Part shown: positions 1-9,712 of the stretch, one piece after another
Layout: each line of letters opens with the position of its first letter
Numbering within the stretch: the first letter of the stretch is position 1
Source: Entomomonas sp945283395
Lineage (GTDB): Bacteria; Pseudomonadota; Gammaproteobacteria; Pseudomonadales; Pseudomonadaceae
Assembly (NCBI GenBank): GCA_946480835.1
Contig: CAMLLC010000001.1
Span: forward strand, 186,001 to 250,000
Length of the DNA: 64,000 nt
Direction: 5' to 3'
Position numbers and translations under genes: made by a program
The notes under the pieces: model-generated
Seen by the model: only the letters and a program-made list of their open reading frames with translations
Databases searched by the model: none
Told to the model about the DNA's origin: nothing

Positions 1-720
1 CTTATCTATCATAAATTTGATAGGTAAATAACCTATTTCAGAATGATAAAGGGCAGTTTCTAACAGTTGCGCTTGATGCGTTTCTTCTATTGTTTTAATA
101 AATCTAACTCGTTCATCAATAGATGTCCAGATACCTATATCAAACTCTGTTTTATTGAGTAACGTACCGGGTTCAAATTCTAATAGATCTTCAATCGTTT
201 TATTAACTTTTAAATATTGCGCAGTTTCTACGTCTGAGATAGTAATAATATCTGAAGTAGGCTCAAATGCTGCTCCAAAATCTTCTTTATTTATTTCGAG
301 CGCCTTCTCTACCGTCATTAAATCATGACTATAATAAAAAATTATTAATGCCGCCAAACCTGTATTGAGGTGAACAATTTTTGCAAATAACTCTCCAGTT
401 AAAATATTATCTTCTTTGTCTGTTAATTGCACATCTGATAATTTAATAGTTCGTCTCTTAATTAATAATTTAGCTAGTTTATTTAAACTAAAACCTTCAA
501 ATAGATTAAGTTTAGTTACTGGGATTCCTACAACTTGTTTTATTGACCAACCTAATATACGTTCAAAAGGCGCATTAACCTCAATAATACGTCCACTACG
601 CACATCTATTAACATAAATGGCTCACGAATTAATGATTTCAGTGTAGAATACTGTTGCCAAGCATCAATCATATAACGCTTGAATTGTTTCCGTTCAGCA
701 ATATCTTTTAAAAATCCCAT
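1..720 (-). CDS. PAS-domain signalling protein, partial (N-terminal 240 residues)
   Basis: An open frame runs from an ATG at 718-720 to the left edge with no stop, so the C-terminal part is outside the window. After a short basic N-terminus, residues about 25-120 look like a PAS domain (REPFMLIDVRSGRIIEVNAP, then an ERILGW helix). Residues about 160-240 look like a second PAS unit (TISDVETAQYLKVNKTIEDL). No membrane segment is seen in the visible part, so sensing is probably cytoplasmic. PAS pairs like this usually precede a histidine kinase, GGDEF or EAL output domain. Which one applies cannot be told here. The reading is strong because all 240 codons are open and the PAS pattern is clear. 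Confidence 0.8.
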   Translation of the reverse strand, partial: MGFLKDIAERKQFKRYMIDAWQQYSTLKSLIREPFMLIDVRSGRIIEVNAPFERILGWSIKQVVGIPVTKLNLFEGFSLNKLAKLLIKRRTIKLSDVQLTDKEDNILTGELFAKIVHLNTGLAALIIFYYSHDLMTVEKALEINKEDFGAAFEPTSDIITISDVETAQYLKVNKTIEDLLEFEPGTLLNKTEFDIGIWTSIDERVRFIKTIEETHQAQLLETALYHSEIGYLPIKFMIDK

Positions 721-1451
721 TAATCACCCAATTTTATTGAATAAGAAGCGTAACTATCCTTTATTTACATATGCCTAAACAATGTATAACATTCTCAATT
801 ATTCATTTTCTATTTTATACTGTTAAAACAATTAACTCATCAAATTAGTAGATAAAATTATTACTATTTCTTCAAATATATTGTTTTATGACATAATTGG
901 CACTTTCCAAAATTTTCTAATGATGATTCTAATTACTATACAAAATATTACTTATAAATAGTCGATATTTTTAACGCTATGAGACTATTGAACGCAAGCA
1001 TTAGCAAACCTAACAACATTTAAATAAATAACATAATAAAGTGTGCACTATCACTCATTAAGGGTTAAAATTTTTGCTGTTATTTTTGAAATATCTCCTA
1101 CATGACTTGGTGTAGTCCCTTCTAAAACTTATCCGCTACAACTGGATGGCCAAACCATTTCTCTATCGCTTAACAATGCCCTAATAGGAAGAGGCGAGCT
1201 CCTTGTTAAATAGTCCTCAACTAAGCGTATTGCTGCAACTAGTAAAAAGCTTCACGCCTGAAAAGCCTAACTCGAATTTCTTTAGCAAAAATTCAAATCT
1301 TACAAGCGCAACATTGCTATATAGTTTTATTATTTTAGCTTAGATCTGACAATAAGCTTATTTACAGCATCATATTAGCTAATTACTAATCGCTAGTATG
1401 GCTTACTAAAGACACTGTTCTAAGAAAATTCGAGGAGTAATAGCCATTATT
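721..1451. other. Gene-poor interval between the PAS gene and metZ
   Basis: No intact gene is seen in these 731 bases. The first 380 bases are very AT-rich and hold the upstream region of the PAS gene. From about 1100 to 1330 the composition becomes less AT-rich and protein-like stretches appear in two frames, described separately as a possible SpoA-domain remnant. The rest lies downstream of metZ and shows no clear terminator. Confidence 0.6.
1106..1330 (+). pseudogene. Possible remnant of a SpoA-domain protein (FliN/SctQ type)
   Basis: The frame starting at 1106 reads a 30-residue stretch containing YPLQLDGQTISLSLNN followed by ALIGRGELL, then hits a stop at 1196-1198. A second frame continues from about 1190 with NSPQLSVLLQLVKSFTPEKP. 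Joined by one frameshift, they resemble the C-terminal SpoA fold of FliN or SctQ, whose typical pattern is a short beta strand, then G-x-GEL(V/L), then a strand such as LAVRI. A stop lies just upstream at 1103-1105 and no start codon is evident. No other flagellar or type III secretion gene is in the window. The match is by eye only and a chance resemblance is possible. Confidence 0.3.
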
Positions 1452-2663
1452 CTAAATAGCTTGTAACCCTCTAGCCAAATCAGCTTTGATATCTGCTATA
1501 TCTTCCAAACCAACGGCTATGCGTATTAGACCATCTTTAATGCCTGCTTTTGCTCTCGCTTCAGGGGTTACCCGGCCATGTGTAGTAGTAGCTGGATGCG
1601 TAATAGTAGTTTTAGCATCCCCTAAATTAGCAGTGATAGATATTAAACGTGTAGCGTCAATTAAACGCCAAGCTGCCTGCTGCCCGCCTGCCACATCAAA
1701 AGCTAAGACAGCACCATAGCCTTGTTGCTGTTTAGTAGCCAATTGATGTTGAGGATGACTGGCTAGCCCCGCATAATAAACATGTTCAACCTTAAGTTGC
1801 TGCTCTAACCAAACTGCTAATTCTAGCGCATTAGCACTATGTGCTTTTATTCTTAATTTGAGAGTTTCTAAGCCTTTTAAAAATACCCAAGCATTAAATG
1901 GACTCATAGTGGGGCCGGCAGTGCGTAAGAAACCTACTAATTCTTTCATTTGTTCGGCACGCCCTGCTACTACCCCCCCTAAGCATCGACCTTGGCCATC
2001 AATATACTTAGTAGCTGAATGCACCACTATATCGGCTCCCAATTTAATAGGTTGCTGTAATATAGGAGTGCAAAAGCTATTATCTACTGCTAAGTAAACA
2101 CCTTGCTGCTTAGCTAACTGAGCTAATTGAGCAATATCTACTAGTTCTGATAATGGATTTGAGGGGGACTCCACAAAGAATAATTTTGTATTAGCTTTAC
2201 AGGCTTTTTGCCATGCAGCTAGGTCTGACAAAGCCACATAATCCACTTCAATAGCAAAACGTTTAAAATATTTCTCGCATAGATTAATGGTTGAACCAAA
2301 AACACTTTGTGAAACTACTATATGATCACCTGCGCTACAAAGGCTCATCACTAACGCCAGAATTGCCGACATGCCAGACGCTGTAGCTACTGCTTGTTCA
2401 GCTCCTTCCATAGCAGCCAAGCGTTCTTCGAAAATCCGCACTGTAGGATTGGTATAACGTGAATAGACATTACCTGCTTCTTGTCCTGCAAAACAAGCCG
2501 CCGCATCTGCTGCCGAACTAAATACATAACTAGACGTTAGAAATAAAGCTTCACTATGCTCTGCTTCGTGGGTACGGTGTTGTCCTGCTCTAACAGCTAA
2601 TGTTGCTTGTGCTGTACCTGTTAACTCACTATCCAAACGACCTGCTTGCCAGTTATTAGCCAT
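1452..2663 (-). CDS. metZ: O-succinylhomoserine sulfhydrylase
   Basis: A PLP enzyme of the Cys/Met metabolism family (403 aa) that makes homocysteine directly from O-succinylhomoserine and sulfide in the cytoplasm. The PLP lysine is K219 in HSATKYIDGQGRCLGG. The upstream VYSRYTNPTV and GMSAI blocks that bind cofactor in this family are present. Length and the ending FE..ERL..EGAE pattern fit MetZ rather than MetB/MetC, and the gene directly follows purF, as in Pseudomonas. The start at 2663 has a GAGGT ribosome site six bases upstream. It lies 33 bases after purF, so co-transcription from the cvpA-purF unit is likely. Its substrate would come from the MetX/MetW pair at 43.6-45.4 kb. Confidence 0.93.
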   Translation of the reverse strand: MANNWQAGRLDSELTGTAQATLAVRAGQHRTHEAEHSEALFLTSSYVFSSAADAAACFAGQEAGNVYSRYTNPTVRIFEERLAAMEGAEQAVATASGMSAILALVMSLCSAGDHIVVSQSVFGSTINLCEKYFKRFAIEVDYVALSDLAAWQKACKANTKLFFVESPSNPLSELVDIAQLAQLAKQQGVYLAVDNSFCTPILQQPIKLGADIVVHSATKYIDGQGRCLGGVVAGRAEQMKELVGFLRTAGPTMSPFNAWVFLKGLETLKLRIKAHSANALELAVWLEQQLKVEHVYYAGLASHPQHQLATKQQQGYGAVLAFDVAGGQQAAWRLIDATRLISITANLGDAKTTITHPATTTHGRVTPEARAKAGIKDGLIRIAVGLEDIADIKADLARGLQAI

Positions 2664-2696
2664 CTTTTACCTCATAACAAATCATTATTATTGCTA

Positions 2697-4202
2697 TTAA
2701 TTATTATGTAGTTCTATGATCTCTGTATCTATATTCTTTTTAGCCATTGTATGGTCATTACGCTCCTCTTCAATGTGATGTAGATAGGCTGCATTAACAT
2801 CACCTGTTACATAATGACCATCAAAAACTGCACAATCAAACTCTTTAAGATTAGAACCTTCAAAGCGCACAGCTTCTTTAAGATCTTCTAAATCTTGATA
2901 TATTAACCAATCACAACCTATTAACTTTGCTACCTCTTCAGTTGTCCTATTATGGGCTATTAATTCATGCACACTTGGCATATCTATACCATAAACATTA
3001 GGATAACGTACTGCCGGTGCTGCTGAACAAAAATATACTTTTTTAGCACCACACTCTCGAGCCATTTGCACTATTTGTTTACAGGTAGTACCACGTACAA
3101 TAGAGTCATCCACTAATAACACATTTTTGCCTTTAAACTCTAAATCTATAGCATTAAGCTTTTGTCGTACAGACTTTTTACGCTCTGCTTGACCAGGCAT
3201 AATAAAAGTACGACCTATGTATCTATTCTTTATAAAACCTTCTCTAAATTTAACACCTAACCTATTAGCCAATTCTAACGCTGAAGTTCGGCTAGTATCT
3301 GGGATAGGAATCACTACATCTATATCATGATTAGGCCTTTCTTGTAAAATTTTCTCAGCTAACTTCTCACCCATTTTCATTCTTGATTTATGAACAGAAC
3401 TGCCATCCATAATAGAGTCAGGCCTAGCTAGATAAACATATTCAAATATACAAGGGGTATAAGATGGATTTTCAGCGCATTGTTGGGTAAATAACTCTCC
3501 ACTTTCAGTAATATAAAGAGCTTCTCCAGGTTTTATATCTCTAATAAGGGTAAAACCTAACACATCTAATGCTACACTTTCTGATGCCACCATATATTCA
3601 ATACCCTTTTCAGTCATACGCTGACCATACACAATAGGACGAATACCGTGTGGATCACGAAAAGCAACTATACCATGTCCTAAAATCATAGAAACTACTG
3701 CATAACCACCTTTACAACGCTTATGTAATTGTCTTACAGCCTCAAATACATCCACAGGGGCTAAGTGTAATTTTTTAGATTTAGCTAATTCATCAGCAAA
3801 TGCATTGAGTAATACTTCTGAATCAGAGGTAGTATTAACATGACGTAAATCAGCTTCATAAACTTCTTTGAATAATTGCTCTACATTAGTTAAATTACCA
3901 TTATGAGCCAAAGTAATGCCATAAGGAGAATTAACATAAAAAGGTTGTGCTTCAGCAGAACTTGAACATCCAGCGGTAGGATAACGAACGTGCCCTATAC
4001 CATAATTACCTACTAATTTTTGCATATGTCTAGTATGGAATACATCTTTAACTAAACCATTATCTTTACGTAGAAATAATTTATTATCTTTACAGGTTAC
4101 CATCCCAGCGGCATCTTGCCCTCGATGTTGTAAAACAATCAAAGCATCATATAATGCTTGATTAACGGTTGATTTGCCAACAATGCCTACGATACCACAC
4201 AT
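2697..4202 (-). CDS. purF: Amidophosphoribosyltransferase
   Basis: Catalyses the first committed step of purine synthesis, making phosphoribosylamine from PRPP and glutamine. At 501 aa it is full length for the family. The N-terminus MCGIVGIVGK exposes the catalytic Cys2 of a class II glutamine amidotransferase domain (about residues 2-240). The C-terminal phosphoribosyltransferase domain carries the PRPP loop VLLVDDSIVRGTT near residue 365. It sits 25 bases after cvpA and 33 bases before metZ on the same strand. The cvpA-purF pairing is conserved widely in gammaproteobacteria. Confidence 0.97.
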   Translation of the reverse strand: MCGIVGIVGKSTVNQALYDALIVLQHRGQDAAGMVTCKDNKLFLRKDNGLVKDVFHTRHMQKLVGNYGIGHVRYPTAGCSSSAEAQPFYVNSPYGITLAHNGNLTNVEQLFKEVYEADLRHVNTTSDSEVLLNAFADELAKSKKLHLAPVDVFEAVRQLHKRCKGGYAVVSMILGHGIVAFRDPHGIRPIVYGQRMTEKGIEYMVASESVALDVLGFTLIRDIKPGEALYITESGELFTQQCAENPSYTPCIFEYVYLARPDSIMDGSSVHKSRMKMGEKLAEKILQERPNHDIDVVIPIPDTSRTSALELANRLGVKFREGFIKNRYIGRTFIMPGQAERKKSVRQKLNAIDLEFKGKNVLLVDDSIVRGTTCKQIVQMARECGAKKVYFCSAAPAVRYPNVYGIDMPSVHELIAHNRTTEEVAKLIGCDWLIYQDLEDLKEAVRFEGSNLKEFDCAVFDGHYVTGDVNAAYLHHIEEERNDHTMAKKNIDTEIIELHNN

Positions 4203-4227
4203 AAGCTAAACCCTCTTTAAAACTGAA

Positions 4228-4788
4228 TTAGTGGGGAGAAGATGATACAGGTATATCTATATTAGGTTGCTTAGGAAGTTCTGCTGGAAGAGCTACTGGT
4301 TGCCAACCACCTAATACTAAATTCTTAGACCAGTTAGCAGCCATTAAGAAAGCTGGAACCAATTGTGAACCTTCCCACTTTTCTGTTCGGCTAGCTGGGC
4401 TTTCAGCTAATAGACCTACTAAAACCACTATAGCAAGCCCACCACGGGCAGCTCCAAAGAACATACCTAAGAATCTGTCTGTACCTGATAATCCAGTTGC
4501 TTTAATCAGCTTAGCTAACACAAAATTAATGATAGCGCCTACTATAAGCGTTAGAATAAATAAAATGCCACAACTTACAGCAACTCTTAGCCATTTAGGT
4601 TCTATGAAAAGAGCGAGATATTGAGCCAAATCGCCACCATACAACCATGCAATCACTATACCTACTATCCAAATTACTAATGACAAAACTTCTTTAACAA
4701 AGCCTCTCCATAAGCTGATGACTGTGGAAATAGCGATAATTGCTATAAGACACCAATCTATTTCGTTTAATATCAAGATCCAACTCAC
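4228..4788 (-). CDS. cvpA: CvpA family membrane protein
   Basis: A 186-residue inner-membrane protein with about four hydrophobic segments (near residues 12-30, 30-50, 65-90 and 105-130) and the CvpA-type start IDWCLIAIIAIST..SLWRGFVKEVLSL. In E. coli the homologue is needed for colicin V production and envelope robustness; its biochemical role is not settled. The C-terminal 40 residues are proline-rich and probably disordered. The position immediately upstream of purF is typical. The preceding gene is ppiD, whereas in Pseudomonas a SPOR protein and folC precede cvpA, so this junction is rearranged. Confidence 0.9.
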   Translation of the reverse strand: MSWILILNEIDWCLIAIIAISTVISLWRGFVKEVLSLVIWIVGIVIAWLYGGDLAQYLALFIEPKWLRVAVSCGILFILTLIVGAIINFVLAKLIKATGLSGTDRFLGMFFGAARGGLAIVVLVGLLAESPASRTEKWEGSQLVPAFLMAANWSKNLVLGGWQPVALPAELPKQPNIDIPVSSSPH

Positions 4789-4831
4789 CCAATGGCTTAT
4801 AAATTGCTAATAAGCAGTAATTATTAGCAAT

Positions 4832-6742
4832 TTATTTTGTTTCTTCAGTTTCAAAATACTTAATTTCAGCCTTGTTCTTAAGATAATTTTGATATTCATC
4901 CCACCACTTATTACCATTAGTCACTGATATTAATTGTTGATATTTAGCTTTATCTGCTGTTGATAAAGAGCCTTTAAAAACATTTACTTTGGTTAAAGAT
5001 ATTACCACATAATTACCATTATCTAGCACTAAACCGCTTATACTAGACTTACCTGCTTGCGGTTTAGCTGTTGCAAATACCTTTGCTAGTATCGCCTTAT
5101 CAATTCCTAGCTTACTAATTACGTCTTCATCTAGATTAAGCGGTTGCTTAATCTGAGTTAATGTTTTCCAACTATTATCAATAGTTATTTTACCTGCTTT
5201 AAGTTCAGCAATAAGCTTAGCTCCCGCTATTTCAGATTTATCTTTTTGCAAAGCTTTTTTGATATCTGCTGTAGCTTCTTGGAGAGACATATTAGTAGGT
5301 TCTAAGTGCTCTTTAACCCTTATAATTACCGAACTATTAGGAGATATATCAATAATATTACTATTTTCCTTAGTATCTAATAAAGCCTTACTAAAGGCTA
5401 GCTTAATCACTTTACTATTAGTTGTCACTTTATCATAGCCGGCGTTGTTTGCGAATGGCTTAGTAGTTTGTAATGTTAAGCCAAAATCTTTAGCTACTTG
5501 TTCTAAATTATCGAAATTTTCAAATGCCGCAGAATCTAATTTTCTTTGCTCAGCCAGATACATGTCATATGCTTTTTGTTGCTTTAATTCATCTGCTAAT
5601 TGGTTATGCAATGACTCAAAAGAAGGTATAGCTGTTTTTTGCCTATCTTTTAGTTTAATAAGATGCCAACCATAGCGAGATCTAGTAGGTTCTGAAACTT
5701 CTCCAACACTATGCAAAGATTTAAGTACGGGTATAAAAGCAGCTGGATCTGGTAGATCTTCGCTCGTTACAAATCCTAAATCACCACCATTATTAGCAGA
5801 ACCTTCGTCTTGTGAATATTCTTTAGCTAATACCGCAAAATCTTTGCCTTCTTTAAGCTGTTTAGCTATTGCATCAATTTTGGTCTTGGCCTGTTCTTCC
5901 GTTTGATCAGCAGTCACAGGTACTAGAATGTGGGCAATACGTTGTCTTACTGCAGACTTATCTAAATCTATAACCCTTTTTGTGTAAAAATCTTTGATTT
6001 CTTGTTCAGACACAGTTATTTTATCTAAAAAACTATCCCTTTTTAGCTCTACATATTGTAAAACAATTCTTTCTGGTGTTTTTAAGGTTTCCTTATGAGT
6101 TTCAAACCATTGCTTAATTTCTTCATCTGTAATATTAGTTATTTTGGCGGCTTCAATTTCTTTATAAGAAAAATCTCGGGTTTGTTCTAATAAATCTATT
6201 AATCTCTTTAATGAATCATCAGTAACAATAGACGTGGAAACAATACCACTTTGTAACTGACCTAATAATTGGCTTTCTAATTTATCCTTCACAAAATCTG
6301 CTTCATTAGCATAACCTTGATTTCTTATATCTTGCACAAAGAGGTTATAGTCAAAATGACCATTCGTTTGATACAACAGATTAGCTTCAATATATTGTTT
6401 AATATAAGCCTCGGGAAGATAACCCAAACCTGCTTTCTTAGCTGCTTGTAGAAGAATTTGATAATTCACTAAATTAGTGAGTACTAAATGCTTTAATTCT
6501 TTAGTAGCTTCTGGCGTATCATCAAATTGACCATTGGTTCTTAAAATATATCTTTGTTGTTCAAAAATTTTAGTAAAACCACTTTTAGCTATACCTTCAC
6601 CATTGACAGAAGCTACTTCTTCATCATGGCCAACTACTCGAAAAATAGCATCAAAGCCTGTTAGGGCAAATAAAATCACAATAACGCCAATGATTGCTTT
6701 AGCAATCCACCCTTGTGAATTATCTCTAATATCCTGAAGCAT
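4832..6742 (-). CDS. ppiD: Membrane-anchored periplasmic folding chaperone/PPIase PpiD
   Basis: A 636-aa SurA-like protein anchored in the inner membrane, acting on nascent outer-membrane and periplasmic proteins at the Sec translocon. A short cytoplasmic N-terminus is followed by one membrane segment (about residues 11-34), a SurA_N-like chaperone region (about 40-180) and a parvulin rotamase domain (about 266-366) with HILVPV, NGGDLGF and SRYGWHLIKLKDR. The C-terminal half is a second chaperone lobe. It lies downstream of hupB, as in Pseudomonas, separated by a strong hairpin, and 43 bases before cvpA. Confidence 0.93.
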   Translation of the reverse strand: MLQDIRDNSQGWIAKAIIGVIVILFALTGFDAIFRVVGHDEEVASVNGEGIAKSGFTKIFEQQRYILRTNGQFDDTPEATKELKHLVLTNLVNYQILLQAAKKAGLGYLPEAYIKQYIEANLLYQTNGHFDYNLFVQDIRNQGYANEADFVKDKLESQLLGQLQSGIVSTSIVTDDSLKRLIDLLEQTRDFSYKEIEAAKITNITDEEIKQWFETHKETLKTPERIVLQYVELKRDSFLDKITVSEQEIKDFYTKRVIDLDKSAVRQRIAHILVPVTADQTEEQAKTKIDAIAKQLKEGKDFAVLAKEYSQDEGSANNGGDLGFVTSEDLPDPAAFIPVLKSLHSVGEVSEPTRSRYGWHLIKLKDRQKTAIPSFESLHNQLADELKQQKAYDMYLAEQRKLDSAAFENFDNLEQVAKDFGLTLQTTKPFANNAGYDKVTTNSKVIKLAFSKALLDTKENSNIIDISPNSSVIIRVKEHLEPTNMSLQEATADIKKALQKDKSEIAGAKLIAELKAGKITIDNSWKTLTQIKQPLNLDEDVISKLGIDKAILAKVFATAKPQAGKSSISGLVLDNGNYVVISLTKVNVFKGSLSTADKAKYQQLISVTNGNKWWDEYQNYLKNKAEIKYFETEETK

Positions 6743-6784
6743 GCCTCCTCCAAAAACGGCTTTAACAATATAACTATATTGGTT

Positions 6785-6815
6785 GATAAAAAAGGCGCAC
6801 TCCAGAATGCGCCTT
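6785..6815 (-). terminator. Rho-independent terminator of hupB
   Basis: An 8-bp G+C-rich stem (6792-6799 with 6808-6815) around an 8-base loop. On the minus strand it is followed by six T residues. It lies 37 bases past the hupB stop and just before ppiD, so it separates or attenuates the two. Confidence 0.85.
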
Positions 6816-6851
6816 CAAAATTGGAATTTACAATTTCTATTCTATCATTAA

Positions 6852-7124
6852 TTAACTAATAGCATCTTTTAAATTTTTGCCTGCTTTGAAAGTAGGTACT
6901 TTTGTAGCAGCAATTTTGATAGGCTCTTTAGTTCTAGGATTACAACCAGTACGAGCTGCTCGCTCTTTGACAGCGAACGTACCAAAGCCAACTAAAACTA
7001 CAGAATCCCCCTCCTGTAATGCTTCAGTAACAGATGCTAAAACTGCATCTAGTGCAACTCCAGAGGCTGCCTTAGAAGTTCCAGCTTTTACTGCTAATGC
7101 ATCTATTAATTCTGACTTGTTCAC
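6852..7124 (-). CDS. hupB: DNA-binding protein HU-beta
   Basis: A 90-residue nucleoid protein that bends DNA non-specifically as a dimer. It has the full HU fold: N-terminal helices MNKSELIDALAVKAG, the VLVGFGTF core, and the DNA-binding arm with TGCNPRTKEPIKI, ending KVPTFKAGKNLKDA. Its place directly downstream of lon matches E. coli and Pseudomonas hupB. Its own terminator follows. A second HU gene is present at 24070. The start is preceded by GGGGATAAAGAG, a suitable ribosome site. Confidence 0.95.
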   Translation of the reverse strand: MNKSELIDALAVKAGTSKAASGVALDAVLASVTEALQEGDSVVLVGFGTFAVKERAARTGCNPRTKEPIKIAATKVPTFKAGKNLKDAIS

Positions 7125-7208
7125 TCTTTATCCCCCTTTATTAAGATTGTTAAAATTAAACTGAGTACTTTTACCACTCTCATAGCATCTTCGCATAGGA
7201 AGTAAGCT

Positions 7209-9608
7209 TCAATGGGTACTTATATGCTCTGTTTCTGCTTTATCATGCTTTTCATCTTTAACATTTGCATTAGTATCTGCAATAATTAAAGGCTCTGGCA
7301 TATATTGTAAAGCTATTTGCAATACTTCATCTATCCACTTAACAGGTTTAATTTGCAAATCGCTTAAGATATTATCTGGCATTTCTTTAAGATCCCTCAC
7401 ATTCTCATGAGGTATGATGACAGTTTTAATACCTCCACGACGAGCAGCTAAAAGCTTCTCTTTCAAGCCGCCTATAGCTAATACTTCGCCTCTTAAAGTT
7501 ATCTCACCTGTCATGGCTACATCAGCCTTAACAGGAATGTTAGTTAATGCCGAAACTAACGCGGTACACATACCTATTCCTGCGCTTGGGCCATCTTTTG
7601 GGGTAGCACCTTCAGGAATATGGATATGGATATCTTTCTTTTCATAAAAATTACTAGCTAACCCTAAAGCATTAGCTCTACTACGAACCACTGTTAGCGC
7701 AGCAGTAATAGACTCTAACATGACATCACCTAGAGAACCTGTCCTGATAGTTTGGCTCTTACCATCTACTACTACAGCTTCAATAGTCAACAATTCGCCA
7801 CCGACTTGGGTCCAGGCAAGGCCGGTGACTTGTCCTACTTGGTCTTGCTGTTCAGCTTTACCGTAATGATATTTACGGACGCCTAATAATTCCTCAAGAT
7901 CTGTAGGTTTAATTTTAGTTACTTTAGGTTTAGTAAGATTAATATTTTTCCTTACTACTTTTCGGCAAATCTTCGCAATTTGCCGTTGTAAATCTCTTAC
8001 CCCAGCTTCTCTGGTATAATAACGTATTATATCACGCAGAGTGGATTCTTCGATCTTTATCTCTTTAACCTTTAACCCATTAGCCTCTATTTCTTTAGGT
8101 GCTAGATATCGCTGCGCAATATTAACTTTTTCATCTTCCGTATAACCTGGCAGGCGAATAATTTCCATTCTATCTAATAATGGCGCTGGAATATTCATAG
8201 AGTTTGAGGTACATACAAACATTACATCAGATAAATCGTAATCTACTTCTAAATAATGATCGTTAAAATTATGATTTTGTTCTGGATCTAATACTTCTAA
8301 TAAGGCTGATGCAGGATCACCTCTCATATCACTAGACATTTTATCCACTTCATCTAGTAAAAATAATGGGTTACGCACAGCAATTTTAATCATTTTTTGA
8401 ATGATACGACCAGGCATAGAACCAATATATGTACGGCGATGACCTCTAATTTCTGCTTCATCTCGCACCCCACCTAATGCCATACGAACAAATTTTCTAT
8501 TAGTGGCACGCGCAATAGAGGAGGCTAACGAAGTTTTACCTACTCCTGGAGGGCCTACTAGACAGAGAATAGGTCCTTTAAGTTTTTTTACGCGTTTTTG
8601 AACAGCTAAATACTCTAGAATCCGCTCTTTGACTTCTTCTAAGCCATAATGATCTTCTTCTAAAATTTGTTCTGCTTTAGGCAAATCTAATCTTACTTTA
8701 CTCTTATGCTTCCAAGGTACATTAATAAGCGCATCTAAATAAGAACGAACAACTGTGGCTTCAGCAGACATAGGAGGCATTTGCTTTAATTTATTGAGTT
8801 CTATGTGAGCTTTGTCTAAGGCTTCTTTAGACATACCTGATTTAGCAATACGTTCTGTTAAGTCCTCAATCTCATTAGTACCATCTTCAGAACTACCCAA
8901 TTCCTTCTGAATAGCCTTCATTTGCTCATTTAGATAATACTCTCTTTGACTGCGCTCCATTTGCTTTTTAACGCGAGCACGGATACGCTTTTCTAATTGC
9001 AACAGTTCAACTTCTGTATCAAGCTGACTAAGCACATAATCGACTCTGGTAGCCAAATCAATAGTTTCTAAAATTTGTTGTTTTTGGTCAACTTTTAAAG
9101 ACATGTGCACTGCAATAGTGTCCACTAAACGCACAGTATCAGTAATGTCACCTAACGAAGAAAGAACCTCAGCCGGTACCTTTTTACCTAACTGAACATA
9201 ATGTTCAAATTGACTTACTAATGTTCTATTAACTACTTGACTTTTATCCGCATCAAGCACTTGTTCATCTAAAATAATGATAGTGGCTTTATTATAACCT
9301 TCTTGCAAATCAATACTTTCGACTTTAGCGCGTTTTTCACCTTCAACTAATAATTTAACAGTACCATCAGGCAGTCTAAGCATTTGTAAAATAGTTGCTA
9401 GCGTTCCAATTGTATAAAGACCCTGTACAGTAGGTTCATCATCAGCAGGATTTTTTTGGGCTAATAATAAAACTTTTTTATCTACCTGCATGGCGGCTTC
9501 TAATGCCTCAATAGATTTTTCTCTACCTACGAAGAGGGGAATTACCATGTGAGGATAAACCACTACATCTCTTAGTGGTAATAATGGCACGTCAGCTGTT
9601 ATATTCAT
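7209..9608 (-). CDS. lon: ATP-dependent protease Lon
   Basis: A cytosolic AAA+ protease of about 799 aa that degrades misfolded and regulatory proteins. Domains are an N-terminal LON substrate domain (about 1-210), a coiled-coil region, an AAA+ module with Walker A GPPGVGKTS and Walker B FLLDEVDK, and a C-terminal serine protease with the Ser675 (KDGPSAGIGM) and Lys718 (GGLKEKLLAA) dyad. The frame opens five codons earlier at 9623, but the Met at 9608 gives MNITADVPLLPLRDVVVYPH, which matches the start of Pseudomonas Lon. The last 30 residues are charged and variable. Confidence 0.96.
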   Translation of the reverse strand: MNITADVPLLPLRDVVVYPHMVIPLFVGREKSIEALEAAMQVDKKVLLLAQKNPADDEPTVQGLYTIGTLATILQMLRLPDGTVKLLVEGEKRAKVESIDLQEGYNKATIIILDEQVLDADKSQVVNRTLVSQFEHYVQLGKKVPAEVLSSLGDITDTVRLVDTIAVHMSLKVDQKQQILETIDLATRVDYVLSQLDTEVELLQLEKRIRARVKKQMERSQREYYLNEQMKAIQKELGSSEDGTNEIEDLTERIAKSGMSKEALDKAHIELNKLKQMPPMSAEATVVRSYLDALINVPWKHKSKVRLDLPKAEQILEEDHYGLEEVKERILEYLAVQKRVKKLKGPILCLVGPPGVGKTSLASSIARATNRKFVRMALGGVRDEAEIRGHRRTYIGSMPGRIIQKMIKIAVRNPLFLLDEVDKMSSDMRGDPASALLEVLDPEQNHNFNDHYLEVDYDLSDVMFVCTSNSMNIPAPLLDRMEIIRLPGYTEDEKVNIAQRYLAPKEIEANGLKVKEIKIEESTLRDIIRYYTREAGVRDLQRQIAKICRKVVRKNINLTKPKVTKIKPTDLEELLGVRKYHYGKAEQQDQVGQVTGLAWTQVGGELLTIEAVVVDGKSQTIRTGSLGDVMLESITAALTVVRSRANALGLASNFYEKKDIHIHIPEGATPKDGPSAGIGMCTALVSALTNIPVKADVAMTGEITLRGEVLAIGGLKEKLLAARRGGIKTVIIPHENVRDLKEMPDNILSDLQIKPVKWIDEVLQIALQYMPEPLIIADTNANVKDEKHDKAETEHISTH

Positions 9609-9673
9609 AGGCAACTCTGGCATGTATAGAAAAAAGTAAAAAACATTGAATAGTATAACACTAAATGACTTAA

Positions 9674-9707
9674 TTACACCCTATAACCTATTTAGGTTTA
9701 GGGTGTT
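9674..9707 (-). terminator. Hairpin downstream of clpX
   Basis: An inverted repeat (ACACCCTATAACCTA with TAGGTTTAGGGTGT, one internal mismatch) lies six bases past the clpX stop and upstream of lon. The minus strand has only a short A/T-rich tail, so it may be a weak terminator or an mRNA-stabilising hairpin rather than a full stop to transcription. Confidence 0.55.
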
Positions 9708-9712
9708 AAACA

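Noticed and set aside
416..676. Plus-strand 86-codon open frame opposite the PAS gene
   Set aside because: It is antisense to a clearly coding PAS-domain frame and its translation has no protein-like pattern.
897..903. TTGGCAC, resembling the -24 half of a sigma-54 promoter
   Set aside because: No TTGC/TTGCA follows at the required spacing and no gene starts downstream on that strand.
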